Origin: Haematococcus lacustris
Taxonomy: Eukaryota; Chlorophyta; Chlorophyceae; Chlamydomonadales; Haematococcaceae
Reading direction: 5' to 3'
DNA length: 64,000 nt
Assembly (NCBI GenBank): GCA_030144725.1
Contig: JASKMD010000008.1
Span: forward strand, 2,817,400-2,881,399
Shown: piece by piece, positions 11,468 through 23,814 of the stretch
Numbering within the stretch: position 1 is the stretch's first letter
How the letters are laid out: the number at the start of each line of letters is the position of its first letter
Program-made: the position numbers and the translations under genes
The notes under the pieces: generated by a model
The model's database searches: none
Seen by the model: the letters and a program-made list of their open reading frames with translations, nothing else
Told to the model about the DNA's origin: nothing

Positions 11468-13032
11468 CTCTGCGTCACTGGAAAGGGCGAGCGGTTGATG
11501 GGACAATGCCTCTGCGGGATGCTATTGGAGAGGCTGGCAGCGCGTTTCTATTGGCACCTCACTCTCAAAAGGTGACGCCGGCACTGGCGGGCAACTACGC
11601 GACAACTTTGCCGCCGCCCAACCCGGTAACTGCGAATCTGGCCATCATCTGACAAGTATCATCGCCAACCTGCAGCGCTGAAGAACCTGCATTGGAGGCA
11701 CTGTGCGGGTGACCTTGCAATGTGCGCGGCTGGCCGCCAGAGCCTAGGCCTCGTCGAACGGTGTAACAACATGGTGGGCGCGGTAGCCTTGCATGACCGC
11801 GGTCGCCGGCTGGCCTAGACTAGCCATTGGGACATCCCATGTCAAGTCCGTCGGCTAAGCTGCCGACTGTGGCAGCGGTCACCTAGTAGTCACAGCTGTT
11901 ATGAGAGGCTGCCTGAAGGAATGGAGGGATGGAGGGATTGGGGTGTCAGTGCCATACCCCAGCTCCTACTCCTACCCCACACCCAGCAATGCAGTCGAAT
12001 TCGAGTCGAATCACTGATACGTCACTGTGCCGCCCAGTGGACATGTGGCATTCACAGTCGGCAGGTACAGCAAGGCCGGTGTCCAGGCCTCTTCAAGGGA
12101 CGGGCTGTGCGACAGCTGTTGGATGGCAGGCAGCTTGTAATAACCAGCAGCTTCTGTAGGCCCACTTAGCCACCAGTGCATGGCTTGAGGAGGGCCACGA
12201 TGACGGGGACCCTGCTGGAGCTGCTGGGGCCGGTGTGTCAGAGCTGTGACCATTGCTTTGATGTAGCCATACAGCATAGCAATGGGGGTTGGTGCCCCAC
12301 AGTCACACCAGGCTGTAGGCTGTGCCGTGGCACACAAGCACCCGCAATTGACAGGGGCATGGTCCGAGATCATCTACACAGGGTGCAAGCAGTGGCATGA
12401 CTGAACCTCCACTGCCATGGCCCATGCGCCCCATGCCGGCAGCTGCCAAGCAGTATGGCCATGACACGCCAGTGCAACGGGGAGTCTCGCGGTATGCAGG
12501 TGGCAGCTGGGTCGCTTACACAGCTCGCATATCTCACATGGACGGCTCAACATGTACCCCACTCCTAGTCTACAGGCGATCACTGTGGCCGTGGTCGTCA
12601 CACCCAACACGCAACACCCAGCACCCAACAACTGCTCTGCAAGCTCTCCCATGTGTCGACAAGGCTCCTACACCAGCACCCCAGTGCCGAGACACGAGCA
12701 TGGCATGCGTGGCAGCTTCTACCAGCCCTGACCCTATAGGCAACACGAGGGTTCAGATGGAATGAATGGGTGTGGACTTATCTCAGTGCAAGTAAATAGT
12801 AAGCGATGACAACGATGGAGCAGTGATGCAATGAAATTCCTTTTAATGCAGTCAACAAAGCTAATGTTGCGTGCATCACAATAACGGAGCAAGACTAAGG
12901 ATATCTAGAAGGCCGGCACAAGGACATGCAAGCCGAGCTCCGGGGCAGTCTTCTAGGCTTGATGAGAATGAGCGCCCCGAGCACAGTTCCACTGACACTG
13001 GTAGGGTCTCCACACTGGCACTTAGCCAGCAG

Positions 13033-14394
13033 CTAAGGATAGCCGCTGCTCCTAGCCTGTGCCTGTGCCTGGGCCACTGCCTTGCTGCTGCCCCCACCAA
13101 ATGAGTCAGCAAAGGCAGCTGCCCTGGCATCAGCTATGCTGCTGCCACCACTAAATGAGGCAGCACGTGCGGACGCCTTGGCATCAGCCTGGCTGTAGCC
13201 GTAAGGCCCCTGCAAGCAGACAGCGGCAGCACCCCTGGTCATGCATGCTGCATCGTGCCCATGGCCAGTTTAGCATGGGCTGGCATGCAGCTGTCCCAGA
13301 CAAGCAGATCAAGGCTGGCAGCTGGATTGGGCAAGGCAACACACTCACCGCCCTGCTGCTGGCACTGGCCGAGGCGGATGCCGAGGCTGACGAGCCAGAC
13401 TGGTCATGCTGCAGTAGACGCCCTCCGTAGCCCTTGCTGATGGCCTGTGCCTGTGCCTCTGCCACCGCCTTGCTGCTGCCCCCACCGAATGAGTCAGCAA
13501 AGGCAGCTGCCCTGGCATCAGCTATGCTGCTGCCACCACCAAATGAGGCAGCACGTGCGGACGCCTTGGCATCAGCCTGGCTGTAGCCGTAAGGCCCCTG
13601 CAAGCAGACAGCGGCAGCACCCCTGGTCATGCATGCTGCATCGTGCCCATGGCCAGTTTAGCATGGGCTGGCATGCAGCTGTCCCAGACAAGCAGATCGA
13701 GGCTGGCAGCTGGATTGGGCAAGGCAACACACTCACCGCCCTGCTGCTGGCACTGGCCGAGGCGGATGCCGAGGCTGACGAGCCAGACTGGTCATGCTGC
13801 AGTAGACGCCCTCCGTAGCCCTTGCTGATGGCCTGTGCCTGTGCCTCTGCCACCGCCTTGCTGCTGCCCCCGCCAAATGAGTCAGCAAAGGCAGCTGCCC
13901 TGGCATCAGCTATGCTGCTGCCACCACCAAATGAGGCAGCACGTGCGGACGCCTTGGCATCAGCCTGGCTGTAGCCGTAAGGCCCCTGCAAGCAGACAGC
14001 GGCAGCACCCCTGGTCATGCATGCTGCATCGTGCCCATGGCCAGTTTAGCATGGGCTGGCATGCAGCTGTCCCAGACAAGCAGATCAGGGCTGGCAGCTG
14101 GATTGGGCAAGGCAACACACTCACCGCCCTGCTGCTGGCACTGGCCGAGGCGGATGCCGAGGCTGACGAGCCTGGCTTGTCGTGGTGCAGAATGCGACCT
14201 GCAGGTTTGGTATCCTGCCTTGCATCACTGCGCTGCGGCTGCTTGCTGATTGCGCGTAAGCGTGGGCAGGCGGCCCGTAGCTGGAAGCAGACTCAGCGCA
14301 TCGAGTATTATTGCCTACCTTGCACTACGGCCACTGCCATCGCTACAAGGAATAGCGCTGCGATGGCCTTCATTCGCAGGTTCGGCGGGGACAT
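13033..14394 (-). CDS. Secreted module protein, copy 3 (2 modules)
   Basis: Exons 14394-14319, 14198-14125, 13985-13737, 13597-13349 and 13209-13033 give 274 residues. The last exon reads SFSGGSS where the other copies have SFGGGSS, a variant shared with copy 9. All splice junctions match the family pattern. TGTAA is at 12516-12520. Confidence 0.8.
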
Positions 14395-15959
14395 CTCTGC
14401 GTCACTGGAAAGGGCGAGCGGTTGATAGGACAATGCCTCTGCGGGATGCTATTGGAGAGGCTGGCAGCGCGTTTCTATTGGCACCTCACTCTCAAAAGGT
14501 GACGCCGGCACTGGCGGGCAACTACGCGACAACTTTGCCGCCGCCCAACCCGGTAACTGCGAATCTGGCCATCACCTGACAAGTATCATCGCCAACCTGC
14601 AGCGCTGAAGAACCTGCATTGGAGGCACTGTGCGGGTGACCTTGCAATGTGCGCGGCTGGCCGCCAGAGCCTAGGCCTCGTCGAACGGTGTAACAACATG
14701 GTGGGCGCGGTAGCCTTGCATGACCGCGGTCGCCGGCTGGCCTAGACTAGCCATTGGGACATCCCATGTCAAGTCCGTCGGCTAAGCTGCCGACTGTGGC
14801 AGCAGTCACCTAGTAGTCACAGCTGTTATGAGAGGCTGCCTGAAGGAATGGAGGGATGGAGGGATTGGGGTGTCAGTGCCATACCCCAGCTCCTACTCCT
14901 ACCCCACACCCAGCAATGCAGTCGAATTCGAGTCGAATCACTGATACGTCACTGTGCCGCCCAGTGGACATGTGGCATTCACAGTCGGAAGGTACAGCAA
15001 GGCCGGTGTCCAGGCCTCTTCAAGGGACGGGCTGTGCGACAGCTGTTGGATGGCAGGCAGCTTGTAATAACCAGCAGCTTCTGTAGGCCCACTTAGCCAC
15101 CAGTGCATGGCTTGAGGAGGGCCACGATGACGGGGACCCTGCTGGAGCTGCTGGGGCCGGTGTGTCAGAGCTGTGACCATTGCTTTGATGTAGCCATACA
15201 GCATAGCAATGGGGGTTGGTGCCCCACAGTCACACCAGGCTGTAGGCTGTGCCGTGGCACACAAGCACCCGCAATTGACAGGGGCCTGGTCCGAGATCAT
15301 CTACACAGGGTGCAAGCAGTGGCTTGGCTGACACTCTGCTGCCATGGCCCATGCGCCCCATGCCGGCAGCTGCCAAGCAGTATGGCCATGACATGCCAGT
15401 GCAACGGGGAGCCTCGCGGTATGCAGGTGGCAGCTGGGTCGCTTACACAGCTCGCATAGCTCACATGGACGGCTCAACATGTACCCCACTCCTAGTCTAC
15501 AGGCGATCACTGTGGCCGCGGTTGTCACACCCAACACCCAACACCCAGCACCCAACAACTGCTCTGCAAGCTCTCCCATGTCTCGACAAGGCTCCTACAC
15601 CAGCACCCCAGTGCCGAGACACGAGCATGGCATGCGTGGCAGCTTCTACCAGCCCTGACCCTATAGGCAACACGAGGGTTCAGATGGAATGAATGGGTGT
15701 GGACTTATCTCAGTGCAAGTAAATAGTAAGCGATGACAACGATGGAGCAGTGATGCAATGAAATTCCTTTTAATGCAGTCAACAAAGCTAATGTTGCGTG
15801 CATCACAATAACGGAGCAAGACTAAGGATATCTAGAAGGCCGGCACAAGGACATGCAAGCCGAGCTCCGGGGCAGTCTTCTAGGCTTGATGAGAATGAGC
15901 GCCCCGAGCACAGTTCCACTGACACTGGTAGTGTCTCCACACTGGCACTCAGCCAGCAG

Positions 15960-16933
15960 CTAAGGATAGCCGCTGCTCCTAGCCTGTGCCTGTGCCTGGG
16001 CCACCGCCTTGCTGCTGCCCCCACCAAATGAGTCAGCAAAGGCAGCTGCCCTGGCATCAGCTATGCTGCTGCCACCACCAAATGAGGCAGCACGTGCGGA
16101 CGCCTTGGCATCAGCCTGGCTGTAGCCGTAAGGCCCCTGCAAGCAGACAGCGGCAGCACCCCTGGTCATGCATGCTGCATCGTGCCCATGGCCAGTTTAG
16201 CATGGGCTGGCATGCAGCTGTCCCAGACAAGCAGATCAAGGCTGGCAGCTGGATTGGGCAAGGCAACACACTCACCGCCCTGCTGCTGGCACTGGCCGAG
16301 GCGGATGCCGAGGCTGACGAGCCAGACTGGTCATGCTGCAGTAGACGCCCTCCGTAGCCCTTGCTGATGGCCTGTGCCTGTGCCTCTGCCACCGCCTTGC
16401 TGCTGCCCCCGCCAAATGAGTCAGCAAAGGCAGCTGCCCTGGCATCAGCTATGCTGCTGCCACCACCAAATGAGGCAGCACGTGCGGACGCCTTGGCATC
16501 AGCCTGGCTGTAGCCGTAAGGCCCCTGCAAGCAGACAGCGGCAGCACCCCTGGTCATGCATGCTGCATCGTGCCCATGGCCAGTTTAGCATGGGCTGGCA
16601 TGCAGCTGTCCCAGACAAGCAGATCAGGGCTGGCAGCTGGATTGGGCAAGGCAACACACTCACCGCCCTGCTGCTGGCACTGGCCGAGGCGGATGCCGAG
16701 GCTGACGAGCCTGGCTTGTCGTGGTGCAGAATGCGACCTGCAGGTTTGGTATCCTGCCTTGCATCACTGCGCTGCGGCTGCTTGCTGATTGCGCGTAAGC
16801 GTGGGCAGGCGGCCCGTAGCTGGAAGCAGACTCAGCGCATCGAGTATTATTGCCTACCTTGCACTACGGCCACTGCCATCGCTACAAGGAATAGCGCTGC
16901 GATGGCCTTCATTCGCAGGTTCGGCGGGGACAT
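15960..16933 (-). CDS. Secreted module protein, copy 4 (1 module)
   Basis: Exons 16933-16858, 16737-16664, 16524-16276 and 16136-15960 give 191 residues, one of the two shortest complete members. The upstream spacer and the 5' half match those of copy 3 in every variant I checked, which suggests a very recent 2.5-kb duplication. Confidence 0.8.
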
Positions 16934-18498
16934 CTCTGCGTCACTGGAAAGGGCGAGCGGTTGATAGGACAATGCCTCTGCGGGATGCTATTGGAGAGGC
17001 TGGCAGCGCGTTTCTATTGGCACCTCACTCTCAAAAGGTGACGCCGGCACTGGCGGGCAACTACGCGACAACTTTGCCGCCGCCCAACCCGGTAACTGCG
17101 AATCTGGCCATCACCTGACAAGTATCATCGCCAACCTGCAGCGCTGAAGAACCTGCATTGGAGGCACTGTGCGGGTGACCTTGCAATGTGCGCGGCTGGC
17201 CGCCAGAGCCTAGGCCTCGTCGAACGGTGTAACAACATGGTGGGCGCGGTAGCCTTGCATGACCGCGGTCGCCGGCTGGCCTAGACTAGCCATTGGGACA
17301 TCCCATGTCAAGTCCGTCGGCTAAGCTGCCGACTGTGGCAGCAGTCACCTAGTAGTCACAGCTGTTATGAGAGGCTGCCTGAAGGAATGGAGGGATGGAG
17401 GGATTGGGGTGTCAGTGCCATACCCCAGCTCCTACTCCTACCCCACACCCAGCAATGCAGTCGAATTCGAGTCGAATCACTGATACGTCACTGTGCCGCC
17501 CAGTGGACATGTGGCATTCACAGTCGGAAGGTACAGCAAGGCCGGTGTCCAGGCCTCTTCAAGGGACGGGCTGTGCGACAGCTGTTGGATGGCAGGCAGC
17601 TTGTAATAACCAGCAGCTTCTGTAGGCCCACTTAGCCACCAGTGCATGGCTTGAGGAGGGCCACGATGACGGGGACCCTGCTGGAGCTGCTGGGGCCGGT
17701 GTGTCAGAGCTGTGACCATTGCTTTGATGTAGCCATACAGCATAGCAATGGGGGTTGGTGCCCCACAGTCACACCAGGCTGTAGGCTGTGCCGTGGCACA
17801 CAAGCACCCGCAATTGACAGGGGCCTGGTCCGAGATCATCTACACAGGGTGCAAGCAGTGGCTTGGCTGACACTCTGCTGCCATGGCCCATGCGCCCCAT
17901 GCCGGCAGCTGCCAAGCAGTATGGCCATGACATGCCAGTGCAACGGGGAGCCTCGCGGTATGCAGGTGGCAGCTGGGTCGCTTACACAGCTCGCATAGCT
18001 CACATGGACGGCTCAACATGTACCCCACTCCTAGTCTACAGGCGATCACTGTGGCCGCGGTTGTCACACCCAACACCCAACACCCAGCACCCAACAACTG
18101 CTCTGCAAGCTCTCCCATGTCTCGACAAGGCTCCTACACCAGCACCCCAGTGCCGAGACACGAGCATGGCATGCGTGGCAGCTTCTACCAGCCCTGACCC
18201 TATAGGCAACACGAGGGTTCAGATGGAATGAATGGGTGTGGACTTATCTCAGTGCAAGTAAATAGTAAGCGATGACAACGATGGAGCAGTGATGCAATGA
18301 AATTCCTTTTAATGCAGTCAACAAAGCTAATGTTGCGTGCATCACAATAACGGAGCAAGACTAAGGATATCTAGAAGGCCGGCACAAGGACATGCAAGCC
18401 GAGCTCCGGGGCAGTCTTCTAGGCTTGATGAGAATGAGCGCCCCGAGCACAGTTCCACTGACACTGGTAGTGTCTCCACACTGGCACTCAGCCAGCAG

Positions 18499-19860
18499 CT
18501 AAGGATAGCCGCTGCTCCTAGCCTGTGCCTGTGCCTGGGCCACCGCCTTGCTGCTGCCCCCACCAAATGAGTCAGCAAAGGCAGCTGCCCTGGCATCAGC
18601 TATGCTGCTGCCACCACCAAATGAGGCAGCACGTGCGGACGCCTTGGCATCAGCCTGGCTGTAGCCGTAAGGCCCCTGCAAGCAGACAGCGGCAGCACCC
18701 CTGGTCATGCATGCTGCATCGTGCCCATGGCCAGTTTAGCATGGGCTGGCATGCAGCTGTCCCAGACAAGCAGATCAAGGCTGGCAGCTGGATTGGGCAA
18801 GGCAACACACTCACCGCCCTGCTGCTGGCACTGGCCGAGGCGGATGCCGAGGCTGACGAGCCAGACTGGTCATGCTGCAGTAGACGCCCTCCGTAGCCCT
18901 TGCTGATGGCCTGTGCCTGTGCCTCTGCCACCGCCTTGCTGCTGCCCCCACCGAATGAGTCAGCAAAGGCAGCTGCCCTGGCATCAGCTATGCTGCTGCC
19001 ACCACCAAATGAGGCAGCACGTGCGGACGCCTTGGCATCAGCCTGGCTGTAGCCGTAAGGCCCCTGCAAGCAGACAGCGGCAGCACCCCTGGTCATGCAT
19101 GCTGCATCGTGCCCATGGCCAGTTTAGCATGGGCTGGCATGCAGCTGTCCCAGACAAGCAGATCAAGGCTGGCAGCTGGATTGGGCAAGGCAACACACTC
19201 ACCGCCCTGCTGCTGGCACTGGCCGAGGCGGATGCCGAGGCTGACGAGCCAGACTGGTCATGCTGCAGTAGACGCCCTCCGTAGCCCTTGCTGATGGCCT
19301 GTGCCTGTGCCTCTGCCACCGCCTTGCTGCTGCCCCCACCAAATGAGTCAGCAAAGGCAGCTGCCCTGGCATCAGCTATGCTGCTGCCACCACCAAATGA
19401 GGCAGCACGTGCGGACGCCTTGGCATCAGCCTGGCTGTAGCCGTAAGGCCCCTGCAAGCAGACAGCGGCAGCACCCCTGGTCATGCATGCTGCATCGTGC
19501 CCATGGCCAGTTTAGCATGGGCTGGCATGCAGCTGTCCCAGACAAGCAGATCAGGGCTGGCAGCTGGATTGGGCAAGGCAACACACTCACCGCCCTGCTG
19601 CTGGCACTGGCCGAGGCGGACGCCGAGGCTGACGAGCCTGGCTTGTCGTGGTGCAGAATGCGACCTGCAGGTTTGGTATCCTGCCTTGCATCACTGCGCT
19701 GCGGCTGCTTGCTGATTGCGCGCAAGCGTGGGCAGGCGGCCCGTAGCTGCAAGCCGACTCAGCGCATCGAGTATTATTGCCTACCTTGCACTACGGCCAC
19801 TGCCATCGCTACAAGGAATAGCGCTGCGATGGCCTTCATTCGCAGGTTCGGCGGGGACAT
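18499..19860 (-). CDS. Secreted module protein, copy 5 (2 modules)
   Basis: Exons 19860-19785, 19664-19591, 19451-19203, 19063-18815 and 18675-18499 give 274 residues. The reading frame and splice sites are intact. Intron 1 carries the agctgcaagccgac variant that copies 2, 6, 7 and 9 also have, while copies 1, 3, 4 and 10 have agctggaagcagac. The array therefore contains at least two 5' haplotypes. Confidence 0.8.
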
Positions 19861-22354
19861 CTCTGCGTCACTGGAAAGGGCGAGCGGTTGATGGGACAAT
19901 GCCTCTGCGGGATGCTATTGGAGAGGCTGGCAGCGCGTTTCTATTGGCACCTCACTCTCAAAAGGTGACGCCGGCACTGGCGGGCAACTACGCGACAACT
20001 TTGCCGCCGCCCAACCCGGTAACTGCGAATCTGGCCATCACCTGACAAGTATCATCGCCAACCTGCAGCGCTGAAGAACCTGCATTGGAGGCACTGTGCG
20101 GGTGACCTTGCAATGTGCGCGGCTGGCCGCCAGAGCCTAGGCCTCGTCGAACGGTGTAACAACATGGTGGGCGCGGTAGCCTTGCATGACCGCGGTCGCC
20201 GGCTGGCCTAGACTAGCCATTGGGACATCCCATGTCAAGTCCGTCGGCTAAGCTGCCGACTGTGGCAGCGGTCACCTAGTAGTCACAGCTGTTATGAGAG
20301 GCTGCCTGAAGGAATGGAGGGATGGAGGGATTGGGGTGTCAGTGCCATACCCCAGCTCCTACTCCTACCCCACACCCAGCAATGCAGTCGAATTCGAGTC
20401 GAATCACTGATACGTCACTGTGCCGCCCAGTGGACATGTGGCATTCACAGTCGGCAGGTACAGCAAGGCCGGTGTCCAGGCCTCTTCAAGGGACGGGCTG
20501 TGCGACAGCTGTTGGATGGCAGGCAGCTTGTGATAACCAGCAGCTTCTGTAGGCCCACTTAGCCACCAGTGCATGGCTTGAGGAGGGCCACGATGACGGG
20601 GACCCTGCTGGAGCTGCTGGGGCCGGTGTGTCAGAGCTGTGACCATTGCTTTGATGTAGCCATACAGCATAGCAATGGGGGTTGGTGCCCCACAGTCACA
20701 CCAGGCTGTAGGCTGTGCCGTGGCACACAAGCACCCGCAATTGACAGGGGCCTGGTCCGAGATCATCTACACAGGGTGCAAGCAGTGGCTTGGCTGACAC
20801 TCTGCTGCCATGGCCCATGCGCCCCATGCCGGCAGCTGCCAAGCAGTATGGCCATGACACGCCAGTGCAACGGGGAGCCTCGCGGTATGCAGGTGACAGC
20901 TGGGTCGCTTACACAGCTCGCATAGCTCACATGGACGGCTCAACATGTACCCCACTCCTAGTCTACAGGCGATCACTGTGGCCGCGGTTGTCACACCCAA
21001 CACCCAACACCCAGCACCCAACAACTGCTCTGCAAGCTCTCCCATGTCTCGACAAGGCTCCTACACCAGCACCCCAGTGCCGAGACACGAGCATGGCATG
21101 CGTGGCAGCTTCTACCAGCCCTGACCCTATAGGCAACACGAGGGTTCAGATGGAATGAATGGGTGTGGACTTATCTCAGTGCAAGTAAATAGTAAGCGAT
21201 GACAACGATGGAGCAGTGATGCAATGAAATTCCTTTTAATGCAGTCAACAAAGCTAATGTTGCGTGCATCACAATAACGGAGCAAGACTAAGGATATCTA
21301 GAAGGCCGGCACAAGGACATGCAAGCCGAGCTCCGGGGCAGTCTTCTAGGCTTGATGAGAATGAGCGCCCCGAGCACAGTTCCACTGACACTGGTAGTGT
21401 CTCCACACTGGCACTCAGCCAGCAGCTAAGGATAGCCGCTGCTCCTAGCCTGTGCCTGTGCCTGGGCCACCGCCTTGCTGCTGCCCCCACCAAATGAGTC
21501 AGCAAAGGCAGCTGCCCTGGCATCAGCTATGCTGCTGCCACCACCAAATGAGGCAGCACGTGCGGACGCCTTGGCATCAGCCTGGCTGTAGCCATAAGGC
21601 CCCTGCAAGCAGACAGCGGCAGCACCCCTGGTCATGCATGCTGCATCGTGCCCATGGCCAGTTTAGCATGGGCTGGCATGCAGCTGTCCCAGACAAGCAG
21701 ATCAGGGCTGGCAGCTGGATTGGGCAAGGCAACACACTCACCGCCCTGCTGCTGGCACTGGCCGAGGCGGATGCCGAGGCTGACGAGCCAGACTGGTCAT
21801 GCTGCAGTAGACGCCCTCCGTAGCCCTTGCTGATGGCCTGTGCCTGTGCCTCTGCCACCGCCTTGCTGCTGCCCCCACCGAATGAGTCAGCAAAGGCAGC
21901 TGCCCTGGCATCAGCTATGCTGCTGCCACCACCAAATGAGGCAGCACGTGCGGACGCCTTGGCATCAGCCTGGCTGTAGCCGTAAGGCCCCTGCAAGCAG
22001 ACAGCGGCAGCACCCCTGGTCATGCATGCTGCATCGTGCCCATGGCCAGTTTAGCATGGGCTGGCATGCAGCTGTCCCAGACAAGCAGATCAGGGCTGGC
22101 AGCTGGATTGGGCAAGGCAACACACTCACCGCCCTGCTGCTGGCACTGGCCGAGGCGGATGCCGAGGCTGACGAGCCAGACTGGTCATGCTGCAGTAGAC
22201 GCCCTCCGTAGCCCTTGCTGATGGCCTGTGCCTGTGCCTCTGCCACCGCCTTGCTGCTGCCCCCACCGAATGAGTCAGCAAAGGCAGCTGCCCTGGCATC
22301 AGCTATGCTGCTGCCACCACCAAATGAGGCAGCACGTGCGGACGCCTTGGCATC

Positions 22355-22513
22355 TGTAGGGGATCAGTAGGGCTGATCCCCATGTTTGGATAAGAGTGAG
22401 GATAAGGTTTAGTCAGCTACTTAGGTCATATTCGGGGCTTTCCTCGGGACTCGAGTAGTGAACCAGCAGATATCAAGAATGTAAGAACCAATGCACCTCC
22501 GAGTCCCGTTACA
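22355..22513 (+). repeat. 5' LTR
   Basis: 159 bp. It contains a perfect 9-bp hairpin near its start: GGGGATCAG at 22359-22367 pairs with CTGATCCCC at 22373-22381. The hairpin is repeated in the 3' LTR. Confidence 0.9.
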
Positions 22514-22956
22514 ATGATGCCTACTCAATCGGGAGGCAGCCGCATGTCGGCCGCCTCCGCCAGAACCAGCTAGAACCAGCGTGCTTCTTGGCACGCTTCT
22601 CAACGTAACCGTGTTGCTCAACACGCCTGGAGTTAACTACTCGTCGTCGAGACCTTTTTGTACTGCAAGCTCGTCGACTTGCACATCTCCTCTGCCTTCC
22701 GCGGCGTGCGTCTCAGCAAGCAGCCAGCTGGAACCAGCCTACGCCGCAATCCCTCCATTCTGCCGCAAGTTTTCGCATTTCACTGCCTCCGGAGCTGGAG
22801 CTCCTCTTCCTCGCTCTTGACCGCTCGCCCCATGTCCTTCCAAGCTCGAGAGCCTTTGAAGACTTCCCAAGTACAGCTTCCATAGTGCTCAGTGCTGAGG
22901 CAAGCCTTAGTCATTTTCTTGCCTCTTCCTTCTGCTTTGCAACAGCTCAACATCAG

Positions 22957-23520
22957 CTGCATGTAGGTGTTGCCCTCATGGCTGATTAGTTCATTGTGCA
23001 CATGTTTCATCTGTGCAACCTCCCTGCCATGCCTTGCCCTGTTTCCATACATGTGCAACATGGGCTTATACTCTTGTGCCAGCTGCATGTAGGTGTTCAC
23101 CTCATGGCTGGCCTGCTCCTTGTACACGTGTCTCCTAGCCACCGACCTTGCCATCCCCTCACCTCCTTGTGATCCGTTTCCAGTTGCATGTAGGTGTTCA
23201 CCTCATGGCTGGCCTGCTCCTTGTACACGTGTCTCCTAGCCACCGACCTAGCCATCCCCTCATCTCCTTGTGATCCGTTCCCAATTGCATGTTGGTGCTT
23301 ACCTCATGGCTGACCTGCTCCTTTTACAAGTGTCTCCTAGCCACCGACCTAGCCATCCCCGCATCTCCTTGTGATCCGTTTCCAGCTGCATGTAGGTGCT
23401 TACCTCATGGCTGACTTCCTTGTACAACCCGCACTTCCTATGTGCATTCCTTGTCACTCCCATGCGTGTGCTATGTGCCATGCATCAGTACTCTTTCGTG
23501 TTGGCTACATGTAGGTCCTA
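22957..23520 (+). repeat. 102-bp tandem repeat inside the LTR element
   Basis: Four to five imperfect copies of a unit of 101-102 bp, marked by gcatgtaggtgttcacctca, ggcctgctccttgtacacg and tctcctagccaccgacc. Open frames on the minus strand follow from the near-multiple-of-three period and are antisense to the element. Confidence 0.75.
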
Positions 23521-23655
23521 ATCTCATGGTTAAAGGTGACAACCTTGCCTTACAGTTTGTGTTCACACCACACCCCAACCTTTGCTTTCAGTTTGCATGG
23601 TTGAGTTGTGGGTAGGCAATGTCTGGGGGCCAGACATTCTTGTAGTGGGGGAGAA

Positions 23656-23814
23656 TGTAGGGGATCAGTAGGGCTGATCCCCATGTTTGGATAAGAGTGA
23701 GGATAAGGTTTAGTCAGCTACTTAGGTCATATTCGGGGCTTTCCTCGGGACTCGAGTAGTGAACCAGCAGATATCAAGAATGTAAGAACCAATGCACCTC
23801 CGAGTCCCGTTACA
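23656..23814 (+). repeat. 3' LTR
   Basis: Same 159 bp as the 5' LTR, preceded by the polypurine tract and followed directly by the right copy of the GCATC target duplication. Confidence 0.9.

Larger units (their letters stand above)
22355..23814 (+). mobile_element. Non-autonomous LTR retrotransposon (TRIM-like)
   Basis: Two apparently identical 159-bp LTRs (22355-22513, 23656-23814) start TGTAGGGG and end CGTTACA, and flank a 1142-bp interior. The 5-bp target GCATC is duplicated at 22350-22354 and 23815-23819; the empty site is seen in the sister exons. A polypurine tract AGTGGGGGAGAA lies directly before the 3' LTR, so the element is in plus orientation. No gag, protease, integrase or reverse-transcriptase frame is present. 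I could not identify a primer-binding site after the 5' LTR. Identical LTRs mean a recent insertion, and mobilisation must have been in trans. Confidence 0.9.

Noticed and set aside
22780..23154. 124-codon frame in the LTR element
   Set aside because: It is antisense to the element's polypurine tract orientation and derives from the 102-bp tandem repeat.
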